DNA of 64,000 nucleotides, taken from NCBI RefSeq assembly GCF_000504285.1, contig NZ_KI632511.1, positions 6,120,154-6,184,153 of the forward strand, given 5' to 3'. Positions 42,671-51,538 of the stretch are shown piece by piece. The stretch's first letter is position 1, and every line of letters begins with the position of its first letter. The notes under the pieces were generated by a model that was not told where the DNA came from, ran no database searches, and saw only the letters and a list, made by a program, of their open reading frames with translations. Source of the DNA: Actinospica robiniae DSM 44927. GTDB lineage: Bacteria > Actinomycetota > Actinomycetes > Streptomycetales > Catenulisporaceae. The translations under genes were made by a program, and so were the position numbers.

Positions 42671-44818
42671 TCATCCCATCCGGGCCCGCCGTGCGGCGGA
42701 CTGTTGGTTGCGCGCCTCGATCAGCGCCTTCTGCACGTCCCGGGCCGCCACGCCCTCCGGCGGCGTGCGCCGGGTCCACTCGCCGTCCGGGCCCAGGGCC
42801 CAGCACACCGCGTCCTCGGCGAACACGGAGTCGATCAGTTCAATCAGGGTACTGCGGTGGGCGGGGTCGCCGATGCGCACCAGCGCCTCCACCCGGCGGT
42901 CCAGGTTGCGGTGCATCATGTCGGCCGAGCCGATCCAGACCTGGGCCGGCTCCGGCGTGCTGCGCGCCCCGGCCGGGACCGAGACGTCGTCGCCGAACAC
43001 GTACACCCGGGAGTGCTCCAGGAACCGGCCGAGCACACTGCGCACCCTGATGTTCTCGGACAGGCCCGGCACGCCCGGACGCAGCGCGCACATCCCGCGC
43101 ACCACCAGGTCGATCTTCACCCCGGCCTGCGAGGCGGCGTAGAGCGCGTCGATGACGGTCTCGTCCACCAGGGAGTTCATCTTCATCCGGATCCGGGCGG
43201 TGCGGGCCAGCGCCCGCCGTCCGCTCAGCGCCTTCTTGTGCTCGTTCTCGATCTTCTCGATCAGCGACTCGCGCATCCCGTGCGGGGCGGTCATCAGCCG
43301 CCGGTAGCTGGTGGTGCGCGAGTAGCCGGAGAGCCGGTTGAACAGGTGGGTCAGGTCCTCGCCGACCTGCGGGTCGCAGGTGAGCAGGCCGAGGTCCTCG
43401 TACTGCCGCGCGGTCTTCGGGTTGTAGTTGCCGGTGCCGATGTGCGCGTACCGGCGCAGCCGGTTGCCCTCCTGACGCACCACCAGGGAGAGCTTGCAGT
43501 GCGTCTTGAGGCCCATCAGGCCGTAGACGACGTGGCAGCCGGCCTGCTCCAGGGTGCGCGCCCAGGCGATGTTGGCGTGCTCGTCGAACCTGGCCTTGAT
43601 CTCGACCAGGACGAGCACCTCCTTGCCCGCCTCGGCCGCGTCCACCAGGGCGTCCACGATCGGGGAGTCGCCGCTGGTGCGGTAGAGCGTCTGCTTGATC
43701 GCGCGCACGTCCGGATCGGCCGCGGCCTGCTCCAGGAAGGCCTGCACCGACGTGGAGAAGGAGTCGTACGGGTGGTGCAGCAGGATGTCGTGCTGGCGCA
43801 TCGCGGCGAACACGTCGATCCCGGCGCCGGACTCGAACTCGGCCAGGTCCTGGTGCACCGCGGCGGCGAACGGCGGGTACTTCAGCTCCGGCCGGTCCTC
43901 GCCGGCCACCGCGAACAGCCCGGTCAGATCGAGCGGGGCGGGCAGCCGCAGGATCTCGGCCTCGCCGACCGCGAGCTCGCGCACCAGCAGCTCCAGCACG
44001 CCCGGGTCGATGCTCTCCTCGACCTCGAGCCGCACGGCCGGGCCGAACCGGCGACGCATCAGCTCCCGCTCGAGCGTCTCGAGCAGGTTCTGCGAGTCCT
44101 CCCCGTCTATCTCCACGTCCTCGTTCCGGGTCACCCGGAAGGCGTGGCAGCCGAGCACCTCCATCCCGTTGAACAGGTGCGGCAGGTGCGCCGCGATGAC
44201 CTGCTCGAGCGGGACGTAGCGCTGTTCGGCCACCTCGATGAAGCGCGGCAGCAGCGGCGGCACCTTCACCCGGGCGAAGTGCTCGTGCTGGCTGACCGGG
44301 TTGCGCACCTGCACGGCCAGGTTGAGCGAGAGCCCGGAGATGTAGGGGAACGGGTGCGCCGGGTCCACCGCGAGCGGGGTGAGCACCGGGAAGATCCGCT
44401 CCCTGAAGAGCACGTAGAGCTCGTCCTGCTCGGCCTTGGTCAGCCTGGTCCAGTCGACGATCTCTATCCCGTGCTCGGCCAGCTCCGGGCGCAGGTGCTC
44501 CTGGAAGCCGGCGGCGTGCCGGTGCATCAGCTCCTGGGTCGAGGCCCAGATCCGCTGCATCACCTCACGGTGGCTCAGGCCGGACGCGGTGACGCCGGCC
44601 GCCCCGGTGGCTATCCGCCGTTTGAGGCTGGCCACCCGGACCATGAAGAACTCGTCCAGGTTGTTGGCGAAGATCGCGCTGTACTTGGCCCGTTCCAGCA
44701 GCGGCACGCCGCGGTCCTCGGCGAGGTCGAGCACCCGGCTGTTGAACTGCAGCCAGGACGCCTCCCGGTCGAGGAATCGGGACGCGGACGCAGGTGACGG
44801 GTCCACAGGCTGATCCAT
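42671..44818 (-). CDS. ppk: Polyphosphate kinase Ppk1
   Basis: A 715-residue enzyme that makes polyphosphate from ATP. ATG 44816-44818. Features: [20 protein letters not shown] (N domain), [71 protein letters not shown] (the conserved autophosphorylated His in GLKTHCK) and [20 protein letters not shown]. Normal length for the family. It is followed by the CHAD and NUDIX genes. No PHO box was found by eye upstream. Confidence 0.96.
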   Translation of the reverse strand: MDQPVDPSPASASRFLDREASWLQFNSRVLDLAEDRGVPLLERAKYSAIFANNLDEFFMVRVASLKRRIATGAAGVTASGLSHREVMQRIWASTQELMHRHAAGFQEHLRPELAEHGIEIVDWTRLTKAEQDELYVLFRERIFPVLTPLAVDPAHPFPYISGLSLNLAVQVRNPVSQHEHFARVKVPPLLPRFIEVAEQRYVPLEQVIAAHLPHLFNGMEVLGCHAFRVTRNEDVEIDGEDSQNLLETLERELMRRRFGPAVRLEVEESIDPGVLELLVRELAVGEAEILRLPAPLDLTGLFAVAGEDRPELKYPPFAAAVHQDLAEFESGAGIDVFAAMRQHDILLHHPYDSFSTSVQAFLEQAAADPDVRAIKQTLYRTSGDSPIVDALVDAAEAGKEVLVLVEIKARFDEHANIAWARTLEQAGCHVVYGLMGLKTHCKLSLVVRQEGNRLRRYAHIGTGNYNPKTARQYEDLGLLTCDPQVGEDLTHLFNRLSGYSRTTSYRRLMTAPHGMRESLIEKIENEHKKALSGRRALARTARIRMKMNSLVDETVIDALYAASQAGVKIDLVVRGMCALRPGVPGLSENIRVRSVLGRFLEHSRVYVFGDDVSVPAGARSTPEPAQVWIGSADMMHRNLDRRVEALVRIGDPAHRSTLIELIDSVFAEDAVCWALGPDGEWTRRTPPEGVAARDVQKALIEARNQQSAARRARMG

Positions 44819-44904
44819 GATCCAACTCTCGCATAGCCGGGTGAACGGAAGGTTGCCTCCGCACGGATTCTTGGTGCTGATCCCCGCCTACCCGCCGACC
44901 GGCC

Positions 44905-45834
44905 TCAGCGCACCCGGTATTCGAGATCGACCGAGCGGGTGCGGAACCCGGCCTGTTCGTAGAGCCGGACCGCGCCGGTGTTGTCGCCGTCCACGTAGAG
45001 CACGACCGTGCGGTAGCCGCGGGCGGTCAGGTAGGCCATCCCGGAGTGCAGCAGAACCCTGCCGAGGCCGAGGCCCTGGGCGGCCGGGGAGACGCCGAGC
45101 ACGTAGACCTCGCCGACCGCGTCCGGGCCGTAGGCGCCGGCCGGGTGGGTCTTGGTCCAGTGGAAGCCGACCAGCTCGCCCCGGCCGTTCGCCCCGATCC
45201 GCTCGGCGAGGAAGAACCCGGCCGGGTCGAACCACGGCTCGGCCTTGCGTTCGGCCAGGTCCTCGGCGGTCCACTGGCCCTGCTCCGGGTGGTGCGCGAA
45301 GGCCGCGGCGTTCAGGGCCAGCCAGGCCTCGTCGTCCTCGCCGGGGCGGAAGGAGCGCAGCGAGATGCCGTCCGGCGCCTTGGGCGAGAGGGTGGTCGGG
45401 GCCCAGCCGGTCAGTTCCAGCAGCCGCAGCTCGCGCGACTCGCGCAGGCCCAGCTTGGCGGCCACCCGGCGGGCGGCGGGGTGCGCGCCGTGCGCCCAGA
45501 ACCGCACCGCTCCGGCGGTCAGCGCGTCCCGGGCCAGCAGCGTGCCGAGGCCGGCTCCGCGCGCCTGCGGGGCGATGACGAGCTCGCAGCCGCGCCCGGC
45601 GGTGGAGCCGTCGTCCCCGGCCTCGTCCGGCGCGCCCAGGTAGGCGTAGCCGAGCACCGCGCCCTTCGCCCCGTGCTCGATCAGGTGCATGGTGCCCGCG
45701 CGTCCGTGCGCCACGGCCAGCCGGGCCTCCTCGGACAGCGGCACGTGTCCGTCCGCACTCGCCGCGGCGGCGACCAGCGCGGCCACCCGCTCCCGATCGG
45801 CCTGGGTCAGGGATCCCGCAGTCTGTTCGCGCAT
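44905..45834 (-). CDS. mshD: Mycothiol synthase MshD (tandem GNAT acetyltransferase)
   Basis: A 309-residue protein, ATG 45832-45834. Two GNAT domains: N-terminal (1-140; LVIAPQARGAGLGTLLARDA) and C-terminal (155-305; SLRSFRPGEDDEAWLALNAA, VYVLGVSPAAQGLGLGRVLL, GAVRLYEQAGFRTRSVDLEY). It acetylates Cys-GlcN-Ins in the final step of mycothiol synthesis. The N-terminal region is truncated in many homologues, here complete. mshA lies 14 kb away in the same window. It neighbours glnR, as I recall for Streptomyces. Confidence 0.93.
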   Translation of the reverse strand: MREQTAGSLTQADRERVAALVAAAASADGHVPLSEEARLAVAHGRAGTMHLIEHGAKGAVLGYAYLGAPDEAGDDGSTAGRGCELVIAPQARGAGLGTLLARDALTAGAVRFWAHGAHPAARRVAAKLGLRESRELRLLELTGWAPTTLSPKAPDGISLRSFRPGEDDEAWLALNAAAFAHHPEQGQWTAEDLAERKAEPWFDPAGFFLAERIGANGRGELVGFHWTKTHPAGAYGPDAVGEVYVLGVSPAAQGLGLGRVLLHSGMAYLTARGYRTVVLYVDGDNTGAVRLYEQAGFRTRSVDLEYRVR

Positions 45835-45875
45835 GACACTTAGACTAGATGTCCTACCGGCGGACGAGCGGATCT

Positions 45876-46586
45876 TCAGACCGCGGCGACGGCCTCGCGC
45901 TCGCTGCGCTTGTCCGGGTTGACGAAGCGGTAGCCGACGTTGCGCACGGTGCCGATCAGCTGCTCGTTGTCGGTGCCGAGCTTGGCCCGCAGCCGCCGCA
46001 CGTGCACGTCCACGGTGCGGGTGCCGCCGAAGTAGTCGTAGCCCCAGACCTCCTGCAGCAGCTGCGCCCGGGTGAAGACCCGGCCGGGGTGCTGGGCGAG
46101 GTACTTGAGCAGTTCGAACTCCTTGAAGGTCAGGTCGAGCACCCGGTTGCGCAGGCGGGCGGTGTAGGTGGCCTCGTCGATCACCAGGTCGCCGTTGCGG
46201 ATCTCCAGCGGCAGGTCCTCGGCGCCCGAGGCGGCGGCCAGCCGGCCCAGCGAGAGCCGGATCCGGGCCTCGAGCTCGGCCGGCCCGGCGGTGTCGAGCA
46301 GGACGTCGTCCACACCCCACTCCGCGGTGACCGCGGCCAGGCCACCCTCAGTGGTGATCAGCAGCATCGGGCAGTCCAGGCCGGTGGTGCGCAGCAGCCG
46401 GCACAGCGAGCGGGTGGCCGGCAGCTCCCGGCGCCCGTCGACCAGCAGGACGTCCGCCGGCGGGGCGTCCATCAGCGCGGACGCCTCGGCGGGGGCGACG
46501 CGGACGGTGTGCAGGAGCAGGCCGAGCGAGGGCAGCACTTCGGTGGAGGGCGCGAGGGCGTTGGTCAACAGGAGCAGCGTGGCCAT
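45876..46586 (-). CDS. glnR: GlnR nitrogen regulator (OmpR-type orphan response regulator)
   Basis: A 236-residue regulator. ATG 46584-46586 begins [20 protein letters not shown], the familiar GlnR opening. The receiver-like domain (1-115) has [20 protein letters not shown] and [16 protein letters not shown] but a degenerate phosphorylation pocket, as in GlnR proteins generally. The C-terminal winged helix (140-225) is standard Omp[47 protein letters not shown]. It controls ammonium assimilation. A terminator-like hairpin precedes it (46639-46680). Confidence 0.93.
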   Translation of the reverse strand: MATLLLLTNALAPSTEVLPSLGLLLHTVRVAPAEASALMDAPPADVLLVDGRRELPATRSLCRLLRTTGLDCPMLLITTEGGLAAVTAEWGVDDVLLDTAGPAELEARIRLSLGRLAAASGAEDLPLEIRNGDLVIDEATYTARLRNRVLDLTFKEFELLKYLAQHPGRVFTRAQLLQEVWGYDYFGGTRTVDVHVRRLRAKLGTDNEQLIGTVRNVGYRFVNPDKRSEREAVAAV

Positions 46587-46638
46587 GAGGGTGGGGCTCC
46601 TTCCGCCGGGCGGCATGCGGGTTTCGTAACCTGCGCGT

Positions 46639-46680
46639 AAAAAGCAAACAAGGACCCGGGGGCTTCACTGCCCGAGTCCT
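46639..46680 (-). terminator. Terminator-like hairpin in the glnR leader
   Basis: Read on the minus strand: AGGACTCGGG, loop CAGTGAAGCC, CCCGGGTCCT, then tail TGTTTGCTTTTT. The stem is 10 bases with one T-G pair. It ends about 52 bases upstream of the glnR ATG, in the same direction. There is no upstream minus-strand gene needing termination, because moaD points the other way, so attenuation of glnR or an RNA-stability role is possible. Confidence 0.6.
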
Positions 46681-46846
46681 TTACCGGGCAGGATAGCCGA
46701 CATGTCCGCCGGGTGTCTGTAACGAAGAGCACACGATAACGGCGGGAGTGCGTACGTCCGGCCTCATGCGTGGCCGATACTTGAGGGACGCCGGACCATC
46801 CTTGGGGCCCGGCCGATCCACGCGAGCGAGAGAGGCGGTGCCGTCG

Positions 46847-47116
46847 ATGAGCGCGACACTGCGCTTCTGGGCCGCCGCGCGCGAGGCCGCGGGCACGGCC
46901 GAGGAGCCGGCCGACGCGGCCACGCTCGGCGCGGCGCTGGCCGAGGCGGTCGAGCGCCGGGGCGGTGCCGACGGCGGCGGAGCGCCGCTGCTGCGCGTGC
47001 TGGCGCGCTGCTCGCTGCTGGTGGACGGAATACAGGTGGGGCGGGCGGACCCGGGCACGGTCGCGCTGCACGAGGACTCGGTGGTGGAGATCCTGCCGCC
47101 TTTCGCCGGAGGCTGA
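46847..47116 (+). CDS. MoaD/ThiS family sulfur-carrier protein
   Basis: An 89-residue ubiquitin-like protein. ATG 46847 is taken; GTG 46838 is closer to AGAGAGG and is the alternative. It begins with the beta-grasp strand MSATLRFWAAAREAAGTAEE and ends in DSVVEILPPFAGG. The C-terminal Gly-Gly is the thiocarboxylation site of MoaD/ThiS-type carriers. It probably delivers sulfur for molybdopterin or a thiolated product. The next gene begins 3 bases later. Confidence 0.85.
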   Translation: MSATLRFWAAAREAAGTAEEPADAATLGAALAEAVERRGGADGGGAPLLRVLARCSLLVDGIQVGRADPGTVALHEDSVVEILPPFAGG

Positions 47117-47119
47117 GCC

Positions 47120-48484
47120 GTGGGCTACGGACCGCAGGAGCCATACGAGCCGTACGAGTACGGCCAGTACCAGCCCAACCCGTACGAGGGAGGCGGCGAG
47201 GGCTATCCGGAGTACCCGCAGCCCGGCTACCCCCAGCCCGAGTACCAGCCGTACCCGGAGCAGGCGTATCAGGAGCAGCCGTACGCCGAGCAGCCGTACC
47301 AGGATCCCGCGTATCAGGAGGCGTATCCCGCCGACCCGGCCGTCGCGGCGGACCCGCAGTGGGCGATGTCCGGCATGGGCTGGGAGCAGCGCGCCTGGGA
47401 CGAGGCGCGGCTGGGTGTCTCTCCGCTGCAGGAATACGGCCAGGATCAGGGCGGGCGCCAGACGGACTACGAGTCGAACGCTCCCGGCCGGGGCTCGCGC
47501 CGACGGGCTGCCGCGCCCGAGCACGAGCGCGAGTACGACGGGTACGACGAGTACGGCAATTACGACGAGCACGGCGGTTACAACGAATACGGCGGGTACG
47601 CCGAGGAGCCGGGCGCGTCCGAGGTCCCGCAACCGCGTTCAGGTCTGACCGAGCCGGCCGAGTTCGGCCAGCCGACGGTGCGTCAGGCTCCGTCGCCCGC
47701 CGCCGCGTCCGCTCCGGGAGCAGTCCCCGCACCAGGTCGTGGCGCGTTCGGTGCAGCCGGGCTAGGCGCGATATTGGCGCTTGCCGCGCTCGCCTCGGCG
47801 TCCGCGGCGCTGGTGGTGATCGCGTTGGTGCAGCTGGGTGTGGCCTACGGCTGGCAGCTCGCGGCCGGTCTCGGCCGTAACGGCCGGGGGGACCGCCGCT
47901 CGATCGTGCTGACCGCGCTGATCGGCTGGGCCGCGAGCGCCGCGGCCTTCAAGCTGACCGGCAGTCAGCGAGACATCAGTGTGCCGGTCGCGCTCGGCGT
48001 CGGATTCCTGCTGCTGGCAGCCGATCAGACGCTGCGTCAGCGTACCGCGATCGGCGACGGCGAGCGGATCACGGCGCTCGCGGTCTCGGTCGCCGGGGCC
48101 GTATTCGCCGCGCTTCCGGCCGCCTTCGTGCTGGCCGACCGCACGGACAAGGGTCTGACGGCGGCGTGCGCGTCGGCGGCCGCGGTCGGCGTGCTCTGTT
48201 GCGCGCTGCTCGGCCGCGACCCGTTGCGCGGCATCTTGGCGGCGGTCGTCCCGGGAGCGGCGGTCGGCGCCCTGGCGGCCACCTCGTTCTCGGCGACCGG
48301 CGGCCTGAAGGCGGGCGCCTTCGGCGGTGCGGTGGCCGCGCTGGCGGCCGGGGCCGGTTCCGGCGCGCTCGACCGGATGACGGCGGAGGGCGAGCTGCGC
48401 GGCTCGACCCGGATCGTGGCCCAGACGCTGCCGCTCGGCCTCGCCGCGGTGGGGGCGGTCTTCGCCACCGCCGTGTTCCGCTGA
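47120..48484 (+). CDS. Membrane protein with a tyrosine/proline-rich N-terminal tail
   Basis: A 454-residue protein, GTG start directly after the MoaD stop. The first 210 residues are low-complexity and acidic, with many PY, YQE and EY units (PEYPQPGYPQPEYQPYPEQ). After about residue 208 come eight or so membrane helices (LGAILALAALASASAALVVI, LGVGFLLLAADQTLRQ, GVLCCALLGRDPLRGILAAV). No transporter or enzyme signature is visible. Tyrosine-rich tails of this kind occur in actinobacterial membrane proteins. Role unknown. Confidence 0.75.
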   Translation: MGYGPQEPYEPYEYGQYQPNPYEGGGEGYPEYPQPGYPQPEYQPYPEQAYQEQPYAEQPYQDPAYQEAYPADPAVAADPQWAMSGMGWEQRAWDEARLGVSPLQEYGQDQGGRQTDYESNAPGRGSRRRAAAPEHEREYDGYDEYGNYDEHGGYNEYGGYAEEPGASEVPQPRSGLTEPAEFGQPTVRQAPSPAAASAPGAVPAPGRGAFGAAGLGAILALAALASASAALVVIALVQLGVAYGWQLAAGLGRNGRGDRRSIVLTALIGWAASAAAFKLTGSQRDISVPVALGVGFLLLAADQTLRQRTAIGDGERITALAVSVAGAVFAALPAAFVLADRTDKGLTAACASAAAVGVLCCALLGRDPLRGILAAVVPGAAVGALAATSFSATGGLKAGAFGGAVAALAAGAGSGALDRMTAEGELRGSTRIVAQTLPLGLAAVGAVFATAVFR

Positions 48485-48578
48485 GCACGGTCCCGGGAGC
48501 GCGGCCCGATGAGCACGGTTCCGGCTCAGTCCCACGCGATTTGTCCCCTCGAGCGCAGGTACGGTTTACGCTGATCGG

Positions 48579-49403
48579 GTGACTGAGCCTACGGTGCCCA
48601 TGGGTTATCCGGGCGGGGAGCGGCCCGGCCCGAACGAGCGAACCGCCGTGCTGCCGGTACGCCGGCGCAGACGCTGGCGACGCTGGCTGATCGCGCTCGT
48701 CGTGCTGCTCGCGGTGCTGGTCGGGGTGGACCGGATCGGGCTGGCCGTGGCGGAGAACGAGCTCGCCGGCCGGATCCAGACGTCTCAGCATCTGAGCCAG
48801 AAGCCGAGCGTGAGCATCGCCGGCTTCCCCTTCCTGACCCAGGTGGCCCAGCGCCACTTCGACCACGCCACGGTGGACATCCACGACCTGGACGCGAACG
48901 GGCTGACCATCTCCGACCTGCACACCGACCTCTACGGCGTGCACGTGAACGGCGCCTTCAACGGGGCCGAGGTGGACTCGCTCAAGGCGAACGCCGTGAT
49001 CGGCTACAGCGCCATCGGCCAGGCGCTGTCCAAGTACATGACCCTCGACGGCGTGCAACTCGGCACCGCGACCATCACCCCGGCCAGCGGCGACGAGCTC
49101 ACCTTCGCCTTCTCGCCGCCCGCCGGGATCACCTCGCTGATCGGCGGAAACGACCTGATCAAGCTGACCGTGCACGTCTCGCTGGAGAGCCCGAACATCC
49201 TCGAGCTGCGCTCCGGCCAGTTCCCCGGGCTGCTCGCCGATCTCGGGTTCCAGCCGCTGGACGTCAAGTTCGACCTGTCCACGCTGCCGTTCGGGGTGAA
49301 GCTGACCTCGCTGACCTACACCTCGACCGCCGTGCAGGTGCAGGCCGAGGGCAAGAACGTCAACCTCAGCCAGGCCGGCCTGTCCACCAGCTCGGGTGGC
49401 TGA
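48579..49403 (+). CDS. DUF2993 (LmeA-type) membrane-anchored lipid-binding protein
   Basis: A 274-residue protein, GTG start. A basic N-terminus (RRRRRWRRWL) precedes one membrane helix (about 38-55). The outer part follows the DUF2993 pattern: VDRIGLAVAENELAGRIQTS, KPSVSIAGFPFLTQVAQRHF and VDIHDLDANGLTISDLHTDL, a beta-rich lipid-binding fold related to mycobacterial LmeA. It probably binds phospholipids at the outer membrane face. It is alone between a membrane protein and the sulfur locus. Confidence 0.88.
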   Translation: MTEPTVPMGYPGGERPGPNERTAVLPVRRRRRWRRWLIALVVLLAVLVGVDRIGLAVAENELAGRIQTSQHLSQKPSVSIAGFPFLTQVAQRHFDHATVDIHDLDANGLTISDLHTDLYGVHVNGAFNGAEVDSLKANAVIGYSAIGQALSKYMTLDGVQLGTATITPASGDELTFAFSPPAGITSLIGGNDLIKLTVHVSLESPNILELRSGQFPGLLADLGFQPLDVKFDLSTLPFGVKLTSLTYTSTAVQVQAEGKNVNLSQAGLSTSSGG

Positions 49404-49463
49404 GCCGGAACGGCCGCGTTATGTTTCAGATGTGAGACTACCGTCTCATAGAACGAGATGTTC

Positions 49464-49493
49464 GTGACAGCCCGGCTGATCCGTCCCTAGTAT
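49464..49493 (+). promoter_or_regulatory. Promoter of the cysteine leader peptide (leaderless)
   Basis: -35 GTGACA (49464-49469), 18-base spacer, -10 TAGTAT (49488-49493). The ATG of the leader peptide lies only 7 bases after the -10, so transcription and translation would start at nearly the same base. No ribosome site is needed for such leaderless messages, which are common in actinobacteria. Confidence 0.65.
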
Positions 49494-49500
49494 CGAGGCC

Positions 49501-49581
49501 ATGAGGCCTCAGGCAGAGCTCACCAAGCGGCGCGCAGTCGACCTGTGCCGCGTCGCCACCTGCCTGTGTCCCACGGCCTGA
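49501..49581 (+). CDS. 26-residue cysteine-rich leader peptide (putative attenuator)
   Basis: Reads MRPQAELTKRRAVDLCRVAT followed by CLCPTA. It belongs to a recognisable family of actinobacterial leader peptides (LTKRRAVDLCRVA...C) found upstream of sulfur-metabolism genes. Three Cys codons near the end suggest ribosome stalling when cysteine is short, exposing or hiding downstream signals in the 151-base space before the rhodanese gene. Too short for routine gene finding. Regulatory function is known for the family and inferred here. Confidence 0.85.
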   Translation: MRPQAELTKRRAVDLCRVATCLCPTA

Positions 49582-49732
49582 TCTAGGCCGCTTCGCCGCG
49601 CCCGGATATCGGGCAGACGGCCGCTCGAGGCAGATCGGGCCCCACACTCCGAGTATCCGGCAAGCGCAAGCAAAGCCGCGGCCTGTGGCCGTGCCCGCAC
49701 CATTCACTCTTCGTGATCAACAGGAGACTCAT

Positions 49733-50566
49733 ATGAGCCGCAACGACGTCCTGGTCGACGCCGATTGGGTCGAGGCGCACCTCGACGACCCGAAGGTGGC
49801 CGTCGTGGAGGTGGACGAGGACACCAGCGCGTACGAGAAGAACCACATCCGCAACGCCATCCGGATCGACTGGAAGCGCGACCTGCAGGACGCGGTCCGC
49901 CGCGACTTCGTCAACAAGGAGCAGTTCGAGGCGCTCCTGTCCGAGCGCGGCATCGGCAACGACACCACCGTCGTGCTCTACGGCGGCAACAACAACTGGT
50001 TCGCGTCCTACGCCTACTGGTACTTCAAGCTCTACGGCCACCAGGACGTGAAGCTGCTCGACGGCGGCCGCAAGAAGTGGGAGCTCGACTCGCGCGACCT
50101 CGTCGCCGAGGTGCCGAGCCGCGCCGCCACCAGCTACGTCGCCCAGGAGCAGGACGCCACCATCCGCGCGTTCCGCGACGAGGTGGTCGAGGCGATCAAC
50201 GCCAAGAACCTGGTCGACGTGCGCAGCCCCGACGAGTTCTCCGGCAAGCTGCTCGCCCCGGCGCACCTGCCGCAGGAGCAGTCGCAGCGTCCCGGCCACG
50301 TGCCGAGCGCCAAGAACATCCCGTGGTCCAAGGCCGCGAACGACGACGGCACCTTCAAGTCGGACGACGACCTCAAGGCGCTCTACGAGGCCGAGGGCGT
50401 GGACCTGGCCAAGGACACCATCGCCTACTGCCGCATCGGTGAGCGCTCCGCGCACACCTGGTTCGTGCTGCACGAGCTGCTCGGCCAGGCGAACGTGAAG
50501 AACTACGACGGCTCGTGGACCGAGTACGGCTCCCTGGTCGGCGTCCCGATCGAGCTCGGCGCCTGA
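49733..50566 (+). CDS. sseA: Thiosulfate sulfurtransferase (rhodanese), two-domain
   Basis: A 277-residue enzyme. ATG 49733 has CAGGAG. Two rhodanese domains: an inactive N-terminal domain (1-135; VLVDADWVEAHLDDPKVAVV, SERGIGNDTTVVLYGGNNNW) and a catalytic C-terminal domain (150-275) with the active loop TIAYCRIGERSAHTWFVLHE (nucleophile Cys in YCRIGERS). It moves sulfane sulfur from thiosulfate to cyanide or thiols. The DUF1416 gene follows, as in mycobacterial sseA-sseC-type pairs. Probably controlled by the leader peptide upstream. Confidence 0.93.
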   Translation: MSRNDVLVDADWVEAHLDDPKVAVVEVDEDTSAYEKNHIRNAIRIDWKRDLQDAVRRDFVNKEQFEALLSERGIGNDTTVVLYGGNNNWFASYAYWYFKLYGHQDVKLLDGGRKKWELDSRDLVAEVPSRAATSYVAQEQDATIRAFRDEVVEAINAKNLVDVRSPDEFSGKLLAPAHLPQEQSQRPGHVPSAKNIPWSKAANDDGTFKSDDDLKALYEAEGVDLAKDTIAYCRIGERSAHTWFVLHELLGQANVKNYDGSWTEYGSLVGVPIELGA

Positions 50567-50603
50567 GCCCCGCCCGGTCGATCAGCAGAAGGAGAGTACT
50601 GAT

Positions 50604-50894
50604 ATGTGCGGAGCCACCACCGGCGGCCTGTCCCGAGAGGGTATCGACGTGTCCAAGGAAACCGTGATCGAGGGGACGGTGAGCAAGGACGGCGTGCCCG
50701 TGACCGGCTACGTCCGCCTGCTCAACGCCGACGGCGAGTTCACCGCCGAGGTGCCCACCTCCGCCACCGGCGCGTTCCGCTTCTTCGCGGCGCCCGGCAG
50801 CTGGACGCTGCGCGCGCTGGTGCCCGGCGGCAGCGCCGACCGCGCCGTGGTGGCCAGCCAGGGCCAGGTGCACGAGGTCGCGATCGCGGTCTGA
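50604..50894 (+). CDS. DUF1416 protein (SseC-like)
   Basis: A 96-residue protein beginning MCGATTGGLSREGIDVSKET. The conserved early Cys-Gly is a hallmark of this family. The remainder is a small beta sandwich (VIEGTVSKDGVPVTGYVRLL, FRFFAAPGSWTLRALVPGG). It follows the rhodanese by 37 bases and is very likely co-transcribed. Possibly a sulfur-carrier or partner; the family function is not established. Confidence 0.92.
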   Translation: MCGATTGGLSREGIDVSKETVIEGTVSKDGVPVTGYVRLLNADGEFTAEVPTSATGAFRFFAAPGSWTLRALVPGGSADRAVVASQGQVHEVAIAV

Positions 50895-50910
50895 TCCGAC
50901 CCGATCCTTC

Positions 50911-50944
50911 GAAGGCCCCCGGCGATCGCCCGCCGGGGGCCTTC
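50911..50944. terminator. Hairpin between DUF1416 and the convergent DsrE gene
   Basis: A perfect 14-base stem: GAAGGCCCCCGGCG with CGCCGGGGGCCTTC, loop ATCGCC. It is placed 17 bases after the DUF1416 stop. No T-tract follows, typical of high-GC actinobacterial terminators. It can act on both strands. Confidence 0.8.
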
Positions 50945-50982
50945 GGCGTGCCGCTTCGAAGAAGATCGGCTTTGCCGGCGGG

Positions 50983-51348
50983 TCAGTAGACCAGCGCCTG
51001 CGTCCCGTCCTCGAGCACCTCGGCCACGAAGGCCTGCGCGCCGGCGATGCGCACGCCCGGGCGCAGCATCTCCTCGGTGATCTCCCGCCGCGCCGCGCAC
51101 TGCGTGCACAGGGTGATCGTGCCGTTGGCAGCGATGGCCTCCATCAGGTCCGGCAGCGGGGCGGAGTGCGGCAGGTCGAACTCCTCGGCCTTGCCGGGCA
51201 GCGCGAACCACGAGGACTCGCCGGTGAGCCACAGCGAAACCCGCGCCCCGGATGCCGCGCCAACCGCCGCCACGGTGAACGCCTGAGCGCAGCGCTCCGG
51301 CGCATCGGCTCCCGACGTGACCTTGATAACGAGATTCTTGGTCGTCAT
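50983..51348 (-). CDS. DsrE/DsrF-like sulfur-relay family protein
   Basis: A 121-residue protein, ATG 51346-51348. It starts MTTKNLVIKVTSGADAPERC, then a Rossmann-like strand (ASGARVSLWLTGESSWF) and TITLCTQCAARREITEEML, with a Cys-x-x-Cys pair in the position of the DsrE/TusD catalytic Cys. It ends with FVAEVLEDGTQALVY. Family members pass persulfide sulfur. It is convergent with the rhodanese pair and supports a local sulfur-handling function. Confidence 0.85.
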   Translation of the reverse strand: MTTKNLVIKVTSGADAPERCAQAFTVAAVGAASGARVSLWLTGESSWFALPGKAEEFDLPHSAPLPDLMEAIAANGTITLCTQCAARREITEEMLRPGVRIAGAQAFVAEVLEDGTQALVY

Positions 51349-51438
51349 GAGCGTCCACGGTATTAGACTTGACCCGCCGAAACAGACCGGGCCGACCCGC
51401 CCGCCCGGATGGCCGAGACGCCGAGGAGCGCAGCAACG

Positions 51439-51537
51439 ATGGACAACTTCTTCACCGCCCTGCTCGTGGTGATGTTCCTAGCGGTCCTGTGGTTCGCGGG
51501 CTACGTCGTGGTGAAGCTCTTCAAGGGCCAGAGCTGA
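51439..51537 (+). CDS. 32-residue small membrane protein
   Basis: Reads MDNFFTALLVVMFLAVLWFA, then GYVVVKLFKGQS. It is a single membrane helix with a basic end. GAGGAG lies 10 bases upstream of ATG 51439. Its stop is 1 base from the ATG of the nitrobindin-like gene, implying coupling. Too short for most gene callers. Function unknown. Confidence 0.7.
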   Translation: MDNFFTALLVVMFLAVLWFAGYVVVKLFKGQS

Positions 51538-51538
51538 C

